From assembly GCA_934149075.1 (NCBI GenBank), contig CAKPDR010000001.1, positions 62,001-126,000 on the forward strand: a stretch of DNA of 64,000 bases, written 5' to 3'. Numbering within the stretch: the stretch's first letter is position 1; every line of letters starts with the position of its first letter. A program made the translations under genes and the position numbers. This stretch comes from an uncultured Clostridia bacterium (lineage in GTDB: Bacteria > Bacillota > Clostridia > TANB77 > CAG-508). The notes under the pieces are model-generated. The model worked only from the letters and a program-made list of their open reading frames with translations. It was not told where the DNA came from and did not search any database. Shown piece after piece: positions 54,095-63,309 of the stretch.

Positions 54095-56191
54095 TTATTT
54101 AAGAATTCTAAGTGTATTAAATATTGTCAAAATTGTAACACCAACATCTGCAAAAACTGCTTGCCACATTCCGCTAATACCTAAAACACTCAATAATAAT
54201 ATTAATACTTTAACACCTACTGAGAAAATTAAGTTTTGTTTTATTATTCCGCATGTTTTTTTAGAAATATTTATTGCATCTATAATTTTTGAAATATCAT
54301 CAGTCATTATTACAATATCTGATGCCTCTATTGCTGATTCTGAACCAACTCCACCCATTGATATTCCAACATCTGCTCTAGCTAAAACAGGTGAATCATT
54401 TATTCCGTCTCCTACAAAGGCTACTTTTCTATTTGTTGAATTTTCACTATTTTTAGTATTTGCATTGATTATCTTTTCTAATTCATTATACTTATCTTGT
54501 GGTAACATTTCTGATTTTATATTTTGAATTCCTAATTCTTTTCCAATTTTTTCCGCATTTTTATGGTTATCTCCTGTGAACATACTTGTTCTTATTCCTT
54601 GTGCGTTTAATTGTCTAATTGCTTCTTTAGCTCCATCTTTAATTGTATCTCCTAAATAAATTATTCCCACAAGTTCATCTCCAACTTTCACATAAATTAT
54701 TGTTGTATCATCTTTTTCATCAGCTTTATTTTCATCATTTACTAAAGTTGAATTTCCAACTAATATAGTTTTTCCATCATATTGATAACTTAATCCTTTT
54801 CCTGCAATTTCCTTGAAATCCTGAACTTCTACATTGTCAACGTCAACTTTATTAGCTTTTATTATTGATTTTGCAATTGGATGATTTGAAAATCTTTCTC
54901 CCATTGCAGCATATTTTAATACTTCTTGTTCATTGTAATTACTTAATATATCTATTTTTTGTATTTCAAATTCACCCTTTGTAAGAGTTCCTGTTTTATC
55001 AAATACTATTTCTTTTATGTCTTTAATTGCATCTATATAGTCACTTCCCTTTATTAGAATACCCTCTTTTGAAGATTTACCTATCCCTGAAAAATAGCTA
55101 AGTGGTACTGATATTGCAATTGAACACGGACATGAAATTACTAAAAATATTAATGCTCTATAAATACTACCATTGTTTCCAACATATGGTATATCTGTAA
55201 ATAATGGTAAAAATATTGCTACAATTGCAGCTAATCCAATAACTATTGGTGTATAAATTGATGAAGCTTTATTTACAAATGTCTCCGTTTTAGCTTTTTT
55301 ATCTGTCGCATTTTCTACCAAATCTAAAATTCTGCTAACTGTTGAATTTTCATATTTTTCTGTTACCTTTACTTCTATCATTCCATCTACAACAATACTT
55401 CCAGAAAGTACATTTTTTCCTTCTTGAACTTGTGACAATTTGCTTTCACCTGTTAATGAAGCTGTATTTAAATCTGCATTTCCTTTTGTAACAATTCCAT
55501 CTAATGGAACCTTTTCTCCTTCTTTAACTAATATAATATCTCCAATTTGTACTTCTTCTGGTGAAACTTGCTTTATATCATTTTCAATTTTTAAATTTGC
55601 ATATTCTGGTTTAATATTCATCAAATCTTTTATTGATTTTCTACTCTTATTAATTGATTTTTCCTCTAGAATTTTTCCAATTTCATATAAAATTATAACC
55701 ATTAATCCTTCTAGATGTTCTCCAACTAAATAAGCTCCAATACATGAAATTGTTATTAAGAAGTTCTCATTTATCTTCTTACTTTTGAAAAGCATTTTTA
55801 TAGCATTTTTAGCTGTTCTATATAACAAAATAGCATAACCTACTATAATTAGGATTATTGAAGCAGTTGCTGGTAATTTTGCATACATCCCTATAAATGC
55901 AATTGCAATTCCTATAACTAACCTACAAACTTGGCTCATTGTATTTGATTTTTCTTCCTTTTGTTCTGTATGCTCTAAAGAAGCGTCTATCATTTCAACA
56001 TCAGGTTCTTGTTCCAATACTGCTTTTCTTACCTCTTCAACAGAAACCTCATCAGTTTCATATGTTAATTTTAGCTTTGCGAAATTAACATTTACATTGT
56101 GCAAATTTGGATTCTTTTCCAACTTTTCTTGTATTTCATTTGCACATGCTGCACAATCTAAATCTTTTAATATAAATTCGTATTTTTTCAT
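54095..56191 (-). CDS. Heavy-metal P1B-type ATPase (Zn/Cd/Co type)
   Basis: The ~698-residue protein has one N-terminal HMA domain with 'DLDCAACANEIQEKL' (CxxC), six to eight membrane helices, the TGES actuator motif, 'SCPCSIAISVPLSYFSGI' (CPC in helix 6), 'VFDKTGTLTKGEFE' (phosphorylated Asp), 'ERFSNHPIAKSI' (HP motif) and 'VAFVGDGINDSPVLARADVG' (hinge). The CPC plus neighbouring CzrA-like repressor suggests zinc/cadmium export. The ATG at 56191 is chosen because GGAAGGA lies nine bases upstream. It is downstream of the repressor gene through the 56209-56270 palindromes. Confidence 0.95.
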   Translation of the reverse strand: MKKYEFILKDLDCAACANEIQEKLEKNPNLHNVNVNFAKLKLTYETDEVSVEEVRKAVLEQEPDVEMIDASLEHTEQKEEKSNTMSQVCRLVIGIAIAFIGMYAKLPATASIILIIVGYAILLYRTAKNAIKMLFKSKKINENFLITISCIGAYLVGEHLEGLMVIILYEIGKILEEKSINKSRKSIKDLMNIKPEYANLKIENDIKQVSPEEVQIGDIILVKEGEKVPLDGIVTKGNADLNTASLTGESKLSQVQEGKNVLSGSIVVDGMIEVKVTEKYENSTVSRILDLVENATDKKAKTETFVNKASSIYTPIVIGLAAIVAIFLPLFTDIPYVGNNGSIYRALIFLVISCPCSIAISVPLSYFSGIGKSSKEGILIKGSDYIDAIKDIKEIVFDKTGTLTKGEFEIQKIDILSNYNEQEVLKYAAMGERFSNHPIAKSIIKANKVDVDNVEVQDFKEIAGKGLSYQYDGKTILVGNSTLVNDENKADEKDDTTIIYVKVGDELVGIIYLGDTIKDGAKEAIRQLNAQGIRTSMFTGDNHKNAEKIGKELGIQNIKSEMLPQDKYNELEKIINANTKNSENSTNRKVAFVGDGINDSPVLARADVGISMGGVGSESAIEASDIVIMTDDISKIIDAINISKKTCGIIKQNLIFSVGVKVLILLLSVLGISGMWQAVFADVGVTILTIFNTLRILK

Positions 56192-56208
56192 ATTCATCAT
56201 TCCTTCCT

Positions 56209-56239
56209 GGGCAAAAATGTACCCGGTACAAAATTGCCC
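56209..56239. repeat. GTACCSGGTAC palindrome, copy 3
   Basis: Arms GGGCAAAA... and ...TTGCCC surround TGTACC-C-GGTACA. Adjacent to copy 4. Confidence 0.8.
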
Positions 56240-56270
56240 GGTAAAAAATGTACCGGGTACATTTTTTACC
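56240..56270. repeat. GTACCSGGTAC palindrome, copy 4
   Basis: Arms GGTAAAAAA and TTTTTTACC around TGTACC-G-GGTACA, directly abutting copy 3 between the repressor stop and the ATPase start. Confidence 0.85.
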
Positions 56271-56620
56271 TATCTATGTTCATAGCTTTCTTCTATATGT
56301 TTTTTAGCTAGTTCATACATTTCTGAAATATGTTCATCATCTAAAGAATAATAAACTGTTTTTCCTTCTTTTCTAAATTTTACTAATTTTGCTTGTTTTA
56401 AAACTCTTAATTGATGAGAAATCGCAGATTGCGTAGAATTTGTTATTTCTGATATATCTCCTACACATAATTCAGATTCTAGTAATGCACTTATTATTTT
56501 CATTCTTGTTGTATCTCCAAATACTTTAAAAACTTCAGCAATATCAAATAATAAATCATCACTAGGCATTACTTTTTTTATTTTATTTACTTTTTCTATA
56601 TCAATTAATCCTTCATCCAT
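56270..56620 (-). CDS. ArsR/SmtB-family metalloregulator (CzrA-like)
   Basis: The 116-residue protein has the winged-helix ArsR core 'STQSAISHQLRVLKQAKLVK' and a C-terminal alpha-5 site with the spacing D-x-H-x10-H-x2-E ('DEHISEMYELAKKHIEE'), the zinc-sensing site of SmtB/CzrA. The alpha-3 site is 'ESELCVGDIS', with only one Cys, so a CadC-type Cd/Pb site is incomplete. It would repress the ATPase and be released by zinc. A 20-bp dyad at 56679-56698 is the likely operator. Confidence 0.92.
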   Translation of the reverse strand: MDEGLIDIEKVNKIKKVMPSDDLLFDIAEVFKVFGDTTRMKIISALLESELCVGDISEITNSTQSAISHQLRVLKQAKLVKFRKEGKTVYYSLDDEHISEMYELAKKHIEESYEHR

Positions 56621-56678
56621 ACTTCCACCTTCTTTTCAATATGTAAATTTTAATTTTATTTTTCTATTATATTTTGTT

Positions 56679-56698
56679 ATATGAATAATTGCTCATAT
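56679..56698 (-). promoter_or_regulatory. Operator of the CzrA-like repressor
   Basis: An imperfect ATATGA-x8-TCATAT dyad of 20 bp lies about 60 bases upstream of the repressor start. It has the form of ArsR/SmtB operators. Confidence 0.75.
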
Positions 56699-56784
56699 GT
56701 TTATATTTTCATACTAACACTATTATATGTTTTTGTCAATAAATTTGTTAAATCTTTTTATGAAATAATACTTTAGTTAATTTA

Positions 56785-56813
56785 TTGTGTTTTTACATAA
56801 AAAATGTTATAAT
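56785..56813 (+). promoter_or_regulatory. Sigma-A promoter of the small membrane protein
   Basis: TTGTGT (56785-56790), 17 bases, TATAAT (56808-56813), about 46 bases before the start codon. Confidence 0.75.
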
Positions 56814-56858
56814 CTAGTAGATAACAATTATACAAAACCTAAAACAGGAGGAATTAAT

Positions 56859-57056
56859 ATGCAAGAATTTTTATTACTTTGCTCACTTATGTCGTTTAGT
56901 TGTTTTATCGTTATTGTAACAGATTTAATGATAAAAGATAAAAATGCAGTAATACGGTTTATAGGATACATGATAGACGTCATAATGGCTATACTTGTAT
57001 TTTATCTAATTTTATATTATTATTTTGATATAAAATTATTAGAAATCTTCCTATAA
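56859..57056 (+). CDS. Small membrane protein, 65 residues
   Basis: The ATG at 56859 follows ACAGGAGGAA by eight bases, a stronger start than the upstream in-frame codons. The 65-residue product begins 'MQEFLLLCSLMSFSCFIVIV' and has two hydrophobic segments separated by a short charged loop 'DLMIKDKNAVIRF'. No family is recognised. Its own promoter and ribosome binding site are good, and it faces the opposite direction to its neighbours. Likely a small membrane regulator or unknown. Confidence 0.6.
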   Translation: MQEFLLLCSLMSFSCFIVIVTDLMIKDKNAVIRFIGYMIDVIMAILVFYLILYYYFDIKLLEIFL

Positions 57057-57102
57057 AAATTCCTTCAAAAAAAATATAGTCATTTAACTAATTGTTAAAT
57101 GG

Positions 57103-57846
57103 CTATATTTTTCTTCTTTGCATATTATAACAAATTTTAGCGACAAGATTATTTGGAGTGATTTTAGCCCCAAGTTTAGCTAGTCTAATTTTCCACCCTG
57201 GTACAATATAAAATTTTCCTTTAAGTAATTTTTCAACAGCATATTTTGCAACATAATCACTACTTAAACCTTTTAATGCAAACTGTACATCTGCAACTTT
57301 ATTAAAATTTGTATTAACCGGACCTGGACACAAAATGCTTATTTGCACATTTGATTTTTCTCTTCTTAATTCTTCTCTGATAGCTTCTGATATTCTTACA
57401 ACATAAGACTTTGTCGAATAATATGTTGCCATTAGTGGACCAGGCATAAATCCCGCAATTGATGCAACATTTAGAATTTTACCACTGTTCTTTTTTTTCA
57501 TATCTTGTAAATATAATTTAGTTAAAACATGATATCCTACAATATTTGTATTTATCATTTGTAATTCTTTATCTAAGTCGGTCTTGTCAAAATATCCACA
57601 ATCCCCAAATCCTGCATTATTTACAAGTATATCTATGTCATTATATTTATTGTGTAATTCTCTGCAATTTTCCGATTTAGATATATCCATACACACAACT
57701 TCAGATTTTGTTCTCAACTCACTCTTTAATTGGTTCAATTTCTCTATGTCTCTTGCCACTAATATAAGCTCATATCCTTTTTTACTTAATTCCCTAGCAA
57801 TATCTCTTCCTATTCCAGAAGATGCTCCTGTTATTAAAGCTTTCAT
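57103..57846 (-). CDS. Short-chain dehydrogenase/reductase
   Basis: The 247-residue protein starts 'MKALITGASSGIGRDIAREL' (Rossmann TGxxxGxG) and has NNAG ('DILVNNAGFGDCGYFDK'), Ser and the YxxxK catalytic pair in 'GPLMATYYSTKSYVVRISEA'. 'ILCPGPVNTNFNKVA' follows. It reduces or oxidises a small substrate with NAD(P)H. A hydrophobic C-terminal tail may associate with the membrane, as in the YqjQ-like SDRs. It is followed downstream, with 27 bases, by nothing else in the same direction. Confidence 0.92.
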   Translation of the reverse strand: MKALITGASSGIGRDIARELSKKGYELILVARDIEKLNQLKSELRTKSEVVCMDISKSENCRELHNKYNDIDILVNNAGFGDCGYFDKTDLDKELQMINTNIVGYHVLTKLYLQDMKKKNSGKILNVASIAGFMPGPLMATYYSTKSYVVRISEAIREELRREKSNVQISILCPGPVNTNFNKVADVQFALKGLSSDYVAKYAVEKLLKGKFYIVPGWKIRLAKLGAKITPNNLVAKICYNMQRRKI

Positions 57847-57873
57847 TTTTTCATTCCTTTCGGTTATAATTAA

Positions 57874-58617
57874 CTACCAAAGTTTTGTTGAAAAAGTACT
57901 CTTAAATACACTTATAATTGATTTAAATAAATTGACTATTATCCTGAAAAATATATTACTTTCATATAATTTTGTAAAAAATCCTTTTACTATTGGTATT
58001 TGATAAATCAACATAAATGCTAATATTACAACTAAAATACAACCGACAAGTTTTATATAGTATTTAAAATTATGTTTATATCTAATTTTATACCCTCTAT
58101 TTTTCATGTCTTGTATATATGCGTCTTCATATGCCTTATTGTATGCATTTTCTGTTGCTCTTCTTATTTCTTCTCGTAATATTTTTCCCATATTAGTTAT
58201 TGCATTTCCTTCTTCAAAACCATTATATTCAGTATTTTGCACCGGTCTTTGATAATTATTCTGAATTCTTTCATTATAAAATTGATTATTATTTACTGTA
58301 GAATTTTTTTCTAACTCATTTCTTAGTCTTTCATTTTCTTGTATTGCGTTTTCGTATTCTTCTCTTGATATTATTGTTCTTCTTAATTGTTCATCATATG
58401 ATGCCTTTTTATATTCATCAGTTAATATAGAATACGCCTCATTTATTTCTTTCATTTTTTCTTCATACTCATTTTTATTTATTGCATTTTGTAAATCTGG
58501 ATGATACTTTTTTACAAGTGTTTTGTATGCTTTTTCTATTACTTCGGGTGATGCTTTTGAATCTACTTCTAGTATTTCATAATAATTTTTCACTTTTTTC
58601 TCCATTCTTTTATTCAT
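57874..58617 (-). CDS. J-domain membrane protein
   Basis: The 247-residue protein has an N-terminal J-domain (residues 8-75) with the HPD motif in 'VKKYHPDLQNAINKNEYEEK' and 'NEAYSILTDEYKKASYDEQL'. A charged and coiled middle (about 75-175) follows, then one or two C-terminal transmembrane helices ('LVGCILVVILAFMLIYQIPI'). It would recruit DnaK to the membrane. No zinc finger is present, so it is not canonical DnaJ. The amyloid-like 'NENERLRNELEKNSTVNNN' region is probably disordered. Confidence 0.85.
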   Translation of the reverse strand: MNKRMEKKVKNYYEILEVDSKASPEVIEKAYKTLVKKYHPDLQNAINKNEYEEKMKEINEAYSILTDEYKKASYDEQLRRTIISREEYENAIQENERLRNELEKNSTVNNNQFYNERIQNNYQRPVQNTEYNGFEEGNAITNMGKILREEIRRATENAYNKAYEDAYIQDMKNRGYKIRYKHNFKYYIKLVGCILVVILAFMLIYQIPIVKGFFTKLYESNIFFRIIVNLFKSIISVFKSTFSTKLW

Positions 58618-58624
58618 GATTCAT

Positions 58625-59164
58625 TTATATTTCTGCTTCAATAATCTCACAATTTTTCATTGTTATATCAGATAGCAATTTGCTTTCTGGCATTCCATAA
58701 AGATGTGCTTTTATAACCTTAGCAACTCCACCATGTGCAACAATTAATACAGTTTTATCTGAATATTTTTTCTTTATATCTTCTAAAAAGTCTAATATTC
58801 TTTTTTCAAAATCATGTAAATTTTCACCATCTGGAATTTGATAATTCAAATCATAATCCCATATTTGATTTTCTATTTCATCTGTTATTTCATGTCCTTC
58901 TAATTTTCCTAATTTTCTTTCTCTTATTCTTTCATCAATTATTGTTTGAACATTTCTATTTTGATTAATTATTTCTGCTGTTTGTTTTGCTCTATACATT
59001 GGAGAACATATTACTATATCATATTTTACATTTTCTAATTCTTTTCTTGTTTCATTTGCTTGATTTATTCCAGTTTCATTTAATTCTTTTTCTGTTCCTC
59101 CACCTTGCATTTTTCTTGCCAGATTCCAATCCGTTTGGCCATGTCTAACATAATAAATTTTCAT
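58625..59164 (-). CDS. Histidine phosphatase (phosphoglycerate mutase-like)
   Basis: The 179-residue protein begins 'MKIYYVRHGQTDWNLARKMQ' (RHG motif with catalytic His), with 'IVICSPMYRAKQTAEII' and the second His in 'VLIVAHGGVAKVIKAHLYG'. It removes phosphate from small molecules such as cobalamin precursors or sugar phosphates. ATG 59164 follows GAGGAG by nine bases; an upstream ATG at 59215 lacks a ribosome binding site. It overlaps none of its neighbours. Confidence 0.92.
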   Translation of the reverse strand: MKIYYVRHGQTDWNLARKMQGGGTEKELNETGINQANETRKELENVKYDIVICSPMYRAKQTAEIINQNRNVQTIIDERIRERKLGKLEGHEITDEIENQIWDYDLNYQIPDGENLHDFEKRILDFLEDIKKKYSDKTVLIVAHGGVAKVIKAHLYGMPESKLLSDITMKNCEIIEAEI

Positions 59165-59265
59165 TAAAATCACTCCTCTGTAATAAAAACTTTTTCTTTT
59201 GAAATTATTATCCATTTTTATTATACCATTTATACACTTTTTTTCAATCTTTTATTTTATTTTTT

Positions 59266-59291
59266 TAAAGGACCTTATATTAGGTCCTTAT
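59266..59291. terminator. Hairpin near the amylase 3' end
   Basis: Stem AAGGACCT/AGGTCCTT with a TATATT loop; a T-run is present on the plus strand only, so termination of the minus-strand amylase is uncertain. Confidence 0.5.
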
Positions 59292-59306
59292 TTTTTGAAA
59301 CATTCA

Positions 59307-61142
59307 TTACTTTTTAATTACAATAGCACCAAAAGACGATAATTGCTTTTTATTACTGCCTTGAACTTTAAATAATATTTCAGCAATTTTATATTCTTCT
59401 GGCAAATCTACTTTGGTAGTTCGATGTGTTCTACTTGCAACCACAAGAATTTTATCATTTTTATCATATCGTTCAAATACAAACTGTTCATGATCAATTT
59501 TTAAAATTCTAATTTCAGCATTTTTTAAGAATTTCTCCCGTTGACGTATTTTTCCTAATACTCTAAAAAATTTTAATAAATCTTTATCTTTATGGGTCCA
59601 TGGATATGGTGCTCTATTCGCAAGATTTCCAATTCCTGTGATTCCAACTTCATCTCCATAAAAAATTGAAAAAATACCTGGTAAAAATGATAATGCAACA
59701 GCATATGATTTGTATACCATTTTTCCGTATTTGTATTCTTCTTTGCTTATTTTATGAGATTTTATCCATTCTAAACTATCGTTTTGTAAATTCCAAGCCC
59801 ATTCTCCATATTGTTGAAAGGCATTGCATCCAAGAATTTCGATCACACGTGAAATATCATGTGTTGATGTAAAATTCATCAGTGTTTGTATTGTTTCCTC
59901 TGGATATTCAGAGATAATCTCTTTTAAAATATTATTTAATTTTCCAGTGTCACAATATTTATAGTATCTAATTAATGCATCAACTATAAGATAATTCATT
60001 ACAGAATGCATTCCTTTTCCTGAGCTGATATATCCTCTATTCATTCTCATAGGATTTTTCCAGACTTCTCCTAAAATAAATCCATCTGGTTTATTACGTT
60101 TTACAGCTTTATGAATTTCTTCAATAAAGTTATCTGAAAGTTCATCTGCTACATCAAGACGCAATCCGTCAATTCCAAGAGTAAACCACTTGTCAATTAC
60201 ACCATCTTTGCCCAAAATGAAGTTTTTCCATTTTTCAGAGTTTCCATCACATACAGGAAGATTCGGCATTCCCCACCAATATGAAAATTTTTGTTGTCCA
60301 CAAATACACTCTCTTTTGTAAAAATTGTAATATTCTGATTCCGTACTTTGACATGCACCAACAGTATTATATGTTCCATATCTATTAAAATAAACACTAT
60401 CATCACCTGTATGATTAAATACAGCATCAAGAATAACTTTCATTCCCATTCTATGTGCATTATTACACAAGCTTTTTAACATTTCGTTTGTTCCAACATA
60501 TGGATCAACATTTTCATAATCTGCCGTGTCATATCTGTGGTTTGATTGACTTCTTACAATAGGACTAAGGTATAAAATATCAACACCTAACTTTTTGATA
60601 TATTTCAGTGTTTCTTCTATTCCTTTTAAATCTCCTCCATAAAAGTCAATGTTCCAAAGTCCGTTTTCATCAGGTCCAAGCATTGGTGACTCATACCAAT
60701 TTCCATGAAGTATTCTTTTGGGCATTGGTTCTTTTTTCATATCTTTGCCTTTACGATATCTATCAACAAAAATATGATACATGGTTGCACCTTTTGCCCA
60801 TTCTGGAACGTCAAATCCTACTGACATTTTCCAATACTCTTCTTTTGTTAAACTGGTGTCTCCCGTAATATTTTTCTTTTTATAATATTGAAATCTTCCA
60901 TTTGCTTCAAAAGAAAAATAATACTGGTACATAGCACTATTTTCAAGTGTTACTGTAGTTTCAAAACATGCATAATTATCTTCATTTTTTACATGCTTCA
61001 TCTGAAATGCATCTTTTTTTCCAAATGATAAAACAGAAAATTTTACCCGCTCTATCCATCCCATTTCAAATGGAATTTTAATAGAAACTTTAAAAATTGC
61101 TCCATCTTTATTTGTTGCAATTTGTGTTATTTGATGTCTCAT
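59307..61142 (-). CDS. Alpha-amylase family hydrolase (neopullulanase/cyclomaltodextrinase-like)
   Basis: The 611-residue GH13 enzyme has an N-terminal CBM34-like beta domain (about 1-130) and then the (beta/alpha)8 barrel. Motif I 'KVILDAVFNHTGDDSVYFNR' and motif II 'GLRLDVADEL' (Asp nucleophile) are present. Motif III 'ILGEVWKNPMR' (Glu acid/base) and motif IV 'FTSTHDISRVIEILG' complete the set. There is no signal peptide, so it is cytoplasmic and cleaves imported maltodextrins, as neopullulanase and cyclomaltodextrinase do. It uses CGG for Arg at 59543 and 61048, in contrast to most genes here. A close partner is malQ. Confidence 0.93.
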   Translation of the reverse strand: MRHQITQIATNKDGAIFKVSIKIPFEMGWIERVKFSVLSFGKKDAFQMKHVKNEDNYACFETTVTLENSAMYQYYFSFEANGRFQYYKKKNITGDTSLTKEEYWKMSVGFDVPEWAKGATMYHIFVDRYRKGKDMKKEPMPKRILHGNWYESPMLGPDENGLWNIDFYGGDLKGIEETLKYIKKLGVDILYLSPIVRSQSNHRYDTADYENVDPYVGTNEMLKSLCNNAHRMGMKVILDAVFNHTGDDSVYFNRYGTYNTVGACQSTESEYYNFYKRECICGQQKFSYWWGMPNLPVCDGNSEKWKNFILGKDGVIDKWFTLGIDGLRLDVADELSDNFIEEIHKAVKRNKPDGFILGEVWKNPMRMNRGYISSGKGMHSVMNYLIVDALIRYYKYCDTGKLNNILKEIISEYPEETIQTLMNFTSTHDISRVIEILGCNAFQQYGEWAWNLQNDSLEWIKSHKISKEEYKYGKMVYKSYAVALSFLPGIFSIFYGDEVGITGIGNLANRAPYPWTHKDKDLLKFFRVLGKIRQREKFLKNAEIRILKIDHEQFVFERYDKNDKILVVASRTHRTTKVDLPEEYKIAEILFKVQGSNKKQLSSFGAIVIKK

Positions 61143-61236
61143 AATGTTCCCCTCTCTAATTTTAGAAAAGATTTACTACATTGATTCATTTATAATTTAT
61201 TATCATTTATTTAATTTGTCAATACTTTTTTCATTT

Positions 61237-61761
61237 TTACTTATTATGTATTTTTTCTAATGCTAAGTTGTATTCTTCCATCCCCAAATCTATTGTAGAA
61301 ATCATCTCTTTATTTTCTTTCATTTCCAAAAACTTATCAATAGTAACCCATCTTGCATCAACTACTTCTCCATCTTCAAATTTAATGTCTTCAATTGGAG
61401 AATCATTTTTAAATAACCATATATCTTTAAAATCTGCATGAAGGCCATCTTTTCTAATTTCTTTTAAAAATATAGCATCTTCTGCTTTAAAACTCATTCC
61501 TATTTCTTCACTTGTTTCTCTCAATATTCCTTGTAAACTCGTCTCACCAGCTTGCGCTCCTCCTCCTGTTATCTCCCACTTTAATGGTTCTGCTTTCTTT
61601 TTCTCTGATCTTTTAGTTATCAATATCTCATTTTTCGAATTCAATATTAATGCGACAACAACTAAGTGATATTCTCCCTCTTTAAATTCATATACTCCTC
61701 TTTCTGCTAATCTTCCTGTCTTATTTCTATTTTTATCATATATATCCCAAAATTCAACCAT
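61237..61761 (-). CDS. Nudix hydrolase
   Basis: The 174-residue protein has an IPP-isomerase-like N-terminus 'EFWDIYDKNRNKTGRLAERG' and a Nudix box 'GGAQAGETSLQGILRETSEE' ending with IG. It hydrolyses a nucleoside diphosphate derivative in the cytoplasm. It resembles the Nudix domain of the fusion protein at 5989-7032 in its 'EITGGGAQAGET' form, but has no GNAT domain. It sits upstream of the amylase on the same strand, separated by about 95 bases. Confidence 0.9.
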   Translation of the reverse strand: MVEFWDIYDKNRNKTGRLAERGVYEFKEGEYHLVVVALILNSKNEILITKRSEKKKAEPLKWEITGGGAQAGETSLQGILRETSEEIGMSFKAEDAIFLKEIRKDGLHADFKDIWLFKNDSPIEDIKFEDGEVVDARWVTIDKFLEMKENKEMISTIDLGMEEYNLALEKIHNK

Positions 61762-61861
61762 TATGTTCCTCCCTTTTTATAAAAATTTACAATTTTACCT
61801 CTTATTTTATATCATATACATCATACTAATTCAACATAAAAATACCAATTTTTTGCATTTT

Positions 61862-61928
61862 TGTAATACTTTTGTAACAAAAATGTAACAGAAATGTAAT
61901 ACACTTTTATGTCAAAATATTGTATAAT
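61862..61928 (+). promoter_or_regulatory. TGTAA direct-repeat array and promoter of the HExxH protein
   Basis: TGTAA occurs at 61862, 61873, 61884 and 61895, spaced by exactly 11 bases, just upstream of a TATAAT at 61923-61928. The periodicity of one helical turn is typical of tandem sites for OmpR/PhoB-family response regulators. Confidence 0.7.
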
Positions 61929-62048
61929 GAATTTGACGAAATATATTGTAAAAAAATATTTTTTGCATATTAATTGCATAAAATGCAATTTTTTATTTAA
62001 TTAGAAAGGTGTTTAAACGCTTTTCTTGTAGCTAAAATGGAGGATACA

Positions 62049-63131
62049 ATGAGCATCGAATCTGATTTAAGAAAAGATGGAATTCGAGTAGTTGACATAC
62101 TTGACACAATGTCTGTAAATCGTATCGCTCATAATATTGCAACAAAGCTTTGCGAAACATTTCCAGAACTTTGTTTCAATGAAAGTGATTTATTTACAAA
62201 ACTTTCTAGATTAGGTATGTATAGAGCCACAATGCCAGATGGTATGGCTGAGGCTAATTACTTTTATAAAAACACATCTATATATTTTAATGCCAAAATT
62301 GCTTACGAAGATTTAGAAGAATTTGCAATTCATGAATGTATTCACTATATTCAAGAAGTAAAAGATAAAAAGAACAATCTTGTTAGAATGGGCTTATGTA
62401 ATTTTGATAATTTTAAAATTGTCGGTATGGGGTTAAATGAGGCTGCCGTTCAATATATTACATCAAAAATTATTAATATCGAAAAAGACTATGTTAAATA
62501 TTTTGGTGTTTCTTTTAGAACAATTAGCCCTTCATATTATCCTTTAGAGTGTAATTTAATTGAACAAATGGCTTATATTACGGGCGAAATCGTTTTATAT
62601 GATAGCACATTTACAAGTAATGATAAATTTAAAAACACTTTTGTCAATTTAACTTCTGAAAAAACTTATGATGATATAGAATATTATGTTGATCGTATTC
62701 TTGAATTAGAAGAAAACATTATAAAATTAAATAATAAGTCTTCTGCTTATGATGAAAGAAATAAAACAGTTGATAAAATTGTTTCAAAAATTAACGATTC
62801 AAAAAATAAAATTGCTGAATATTATGAAAAAGCTCAAAACCTAATTATAAAAAATTATTTTGATAAATCATTCAAACTAATAAACAATTTAGAAGAACTT
62901 GATAATTATAGAAGAAAATTGGATCATTATAGAGAGTTAGTCGGCCGTACTGACAACTATACTTTCTTTGATGATTATTATACAGAAAAGATGTCTCAAT
63001 TAGAACATAAATCAAATATACTTGAAAATGGAGGCATAGAAACCGCTCTTGAATACAAGAAACCAAGCAAATTTGTCTCTTGGCTAAGAGCAATCAAAAA
63101 CTTCGTAACAGGAGAAAAAATAAATAATTAA
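62049..63131 (+). CDS. HExxH putative metallopeptidase
   Basis: The 360-residue cytoplasmic protein has a zinc-ligand motif 'FAIHECIHYIQEVKDK' (HExxH) and a second acidic block 'VGMGLNEAAVQYITSKIINI', where the Glu could be the third zinc ligand, as in gluzincins. The C-terminal 150 residues are coiled-coil. No signal peptide or transmembrane helix is visible. The start at ATG 62049 follows GGAGG by five bases. The substrate is unknown. A TGTAA repeat array upstream suggests response-regulator control. Confidence 0.7.
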   Translation: MSIESDLRKDGIRVVDILDTMSVNRIAHNIATKLCETFPELCFNESDLFTKLSRLGMYRATMPDGMAEANYFYKNTSIYFNAKIAYEDLEEFAIHECIHYIQEVKDKKNNLVRMGLCNFDNFKIVGMGLNEAAVQYITSKIINIEKDYVKYFGVSFRTISPSYYPLECNLIEQMAYITGEIVLYDSTFTSNDKFKNTFVNLTSEKTYDDIEYYVDRILELEENIIKLNNKSSAYDERNKTVDKIVSKINDSKNKIAEYYEKAQNLIIKNYFDKSFKLINNLEELDNYRRKLDHYRELVGRTDNYTFFDDYYTEKMSQLEHKSNILENGGIETALEYKKPSKFVSWLRAIKNFVTGEKINN

Positions 63132-63184
63132 CAAATGAAAAATTAAAAATAAACATAAGATTTTTTGCAAGATATATATTTTTA

Positions 63185-63297
63185 CAAAAGATAACTATAC
63201 AGATGATATCACACTAATGATTATTTTACAAATGATGTCATACTAATGATGTTTCAAAAGATAACCATACAAATGATATCAAACCAATGATAATTCT
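63185..63297. repeat. Imperfect tandem repeat region
   Basis: Two about 43-base units beginning CAAAAGATAACTATACAGAT and CAAAAGATAACCATACAAAT flank a shorter related 27-base unit. AT-rich and non-coding, between the HExxH gene and the glutamate synthase gene. Confidence 0.6.
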
Positions 63298-63309
63298 ATA
63301 GATAATTTT

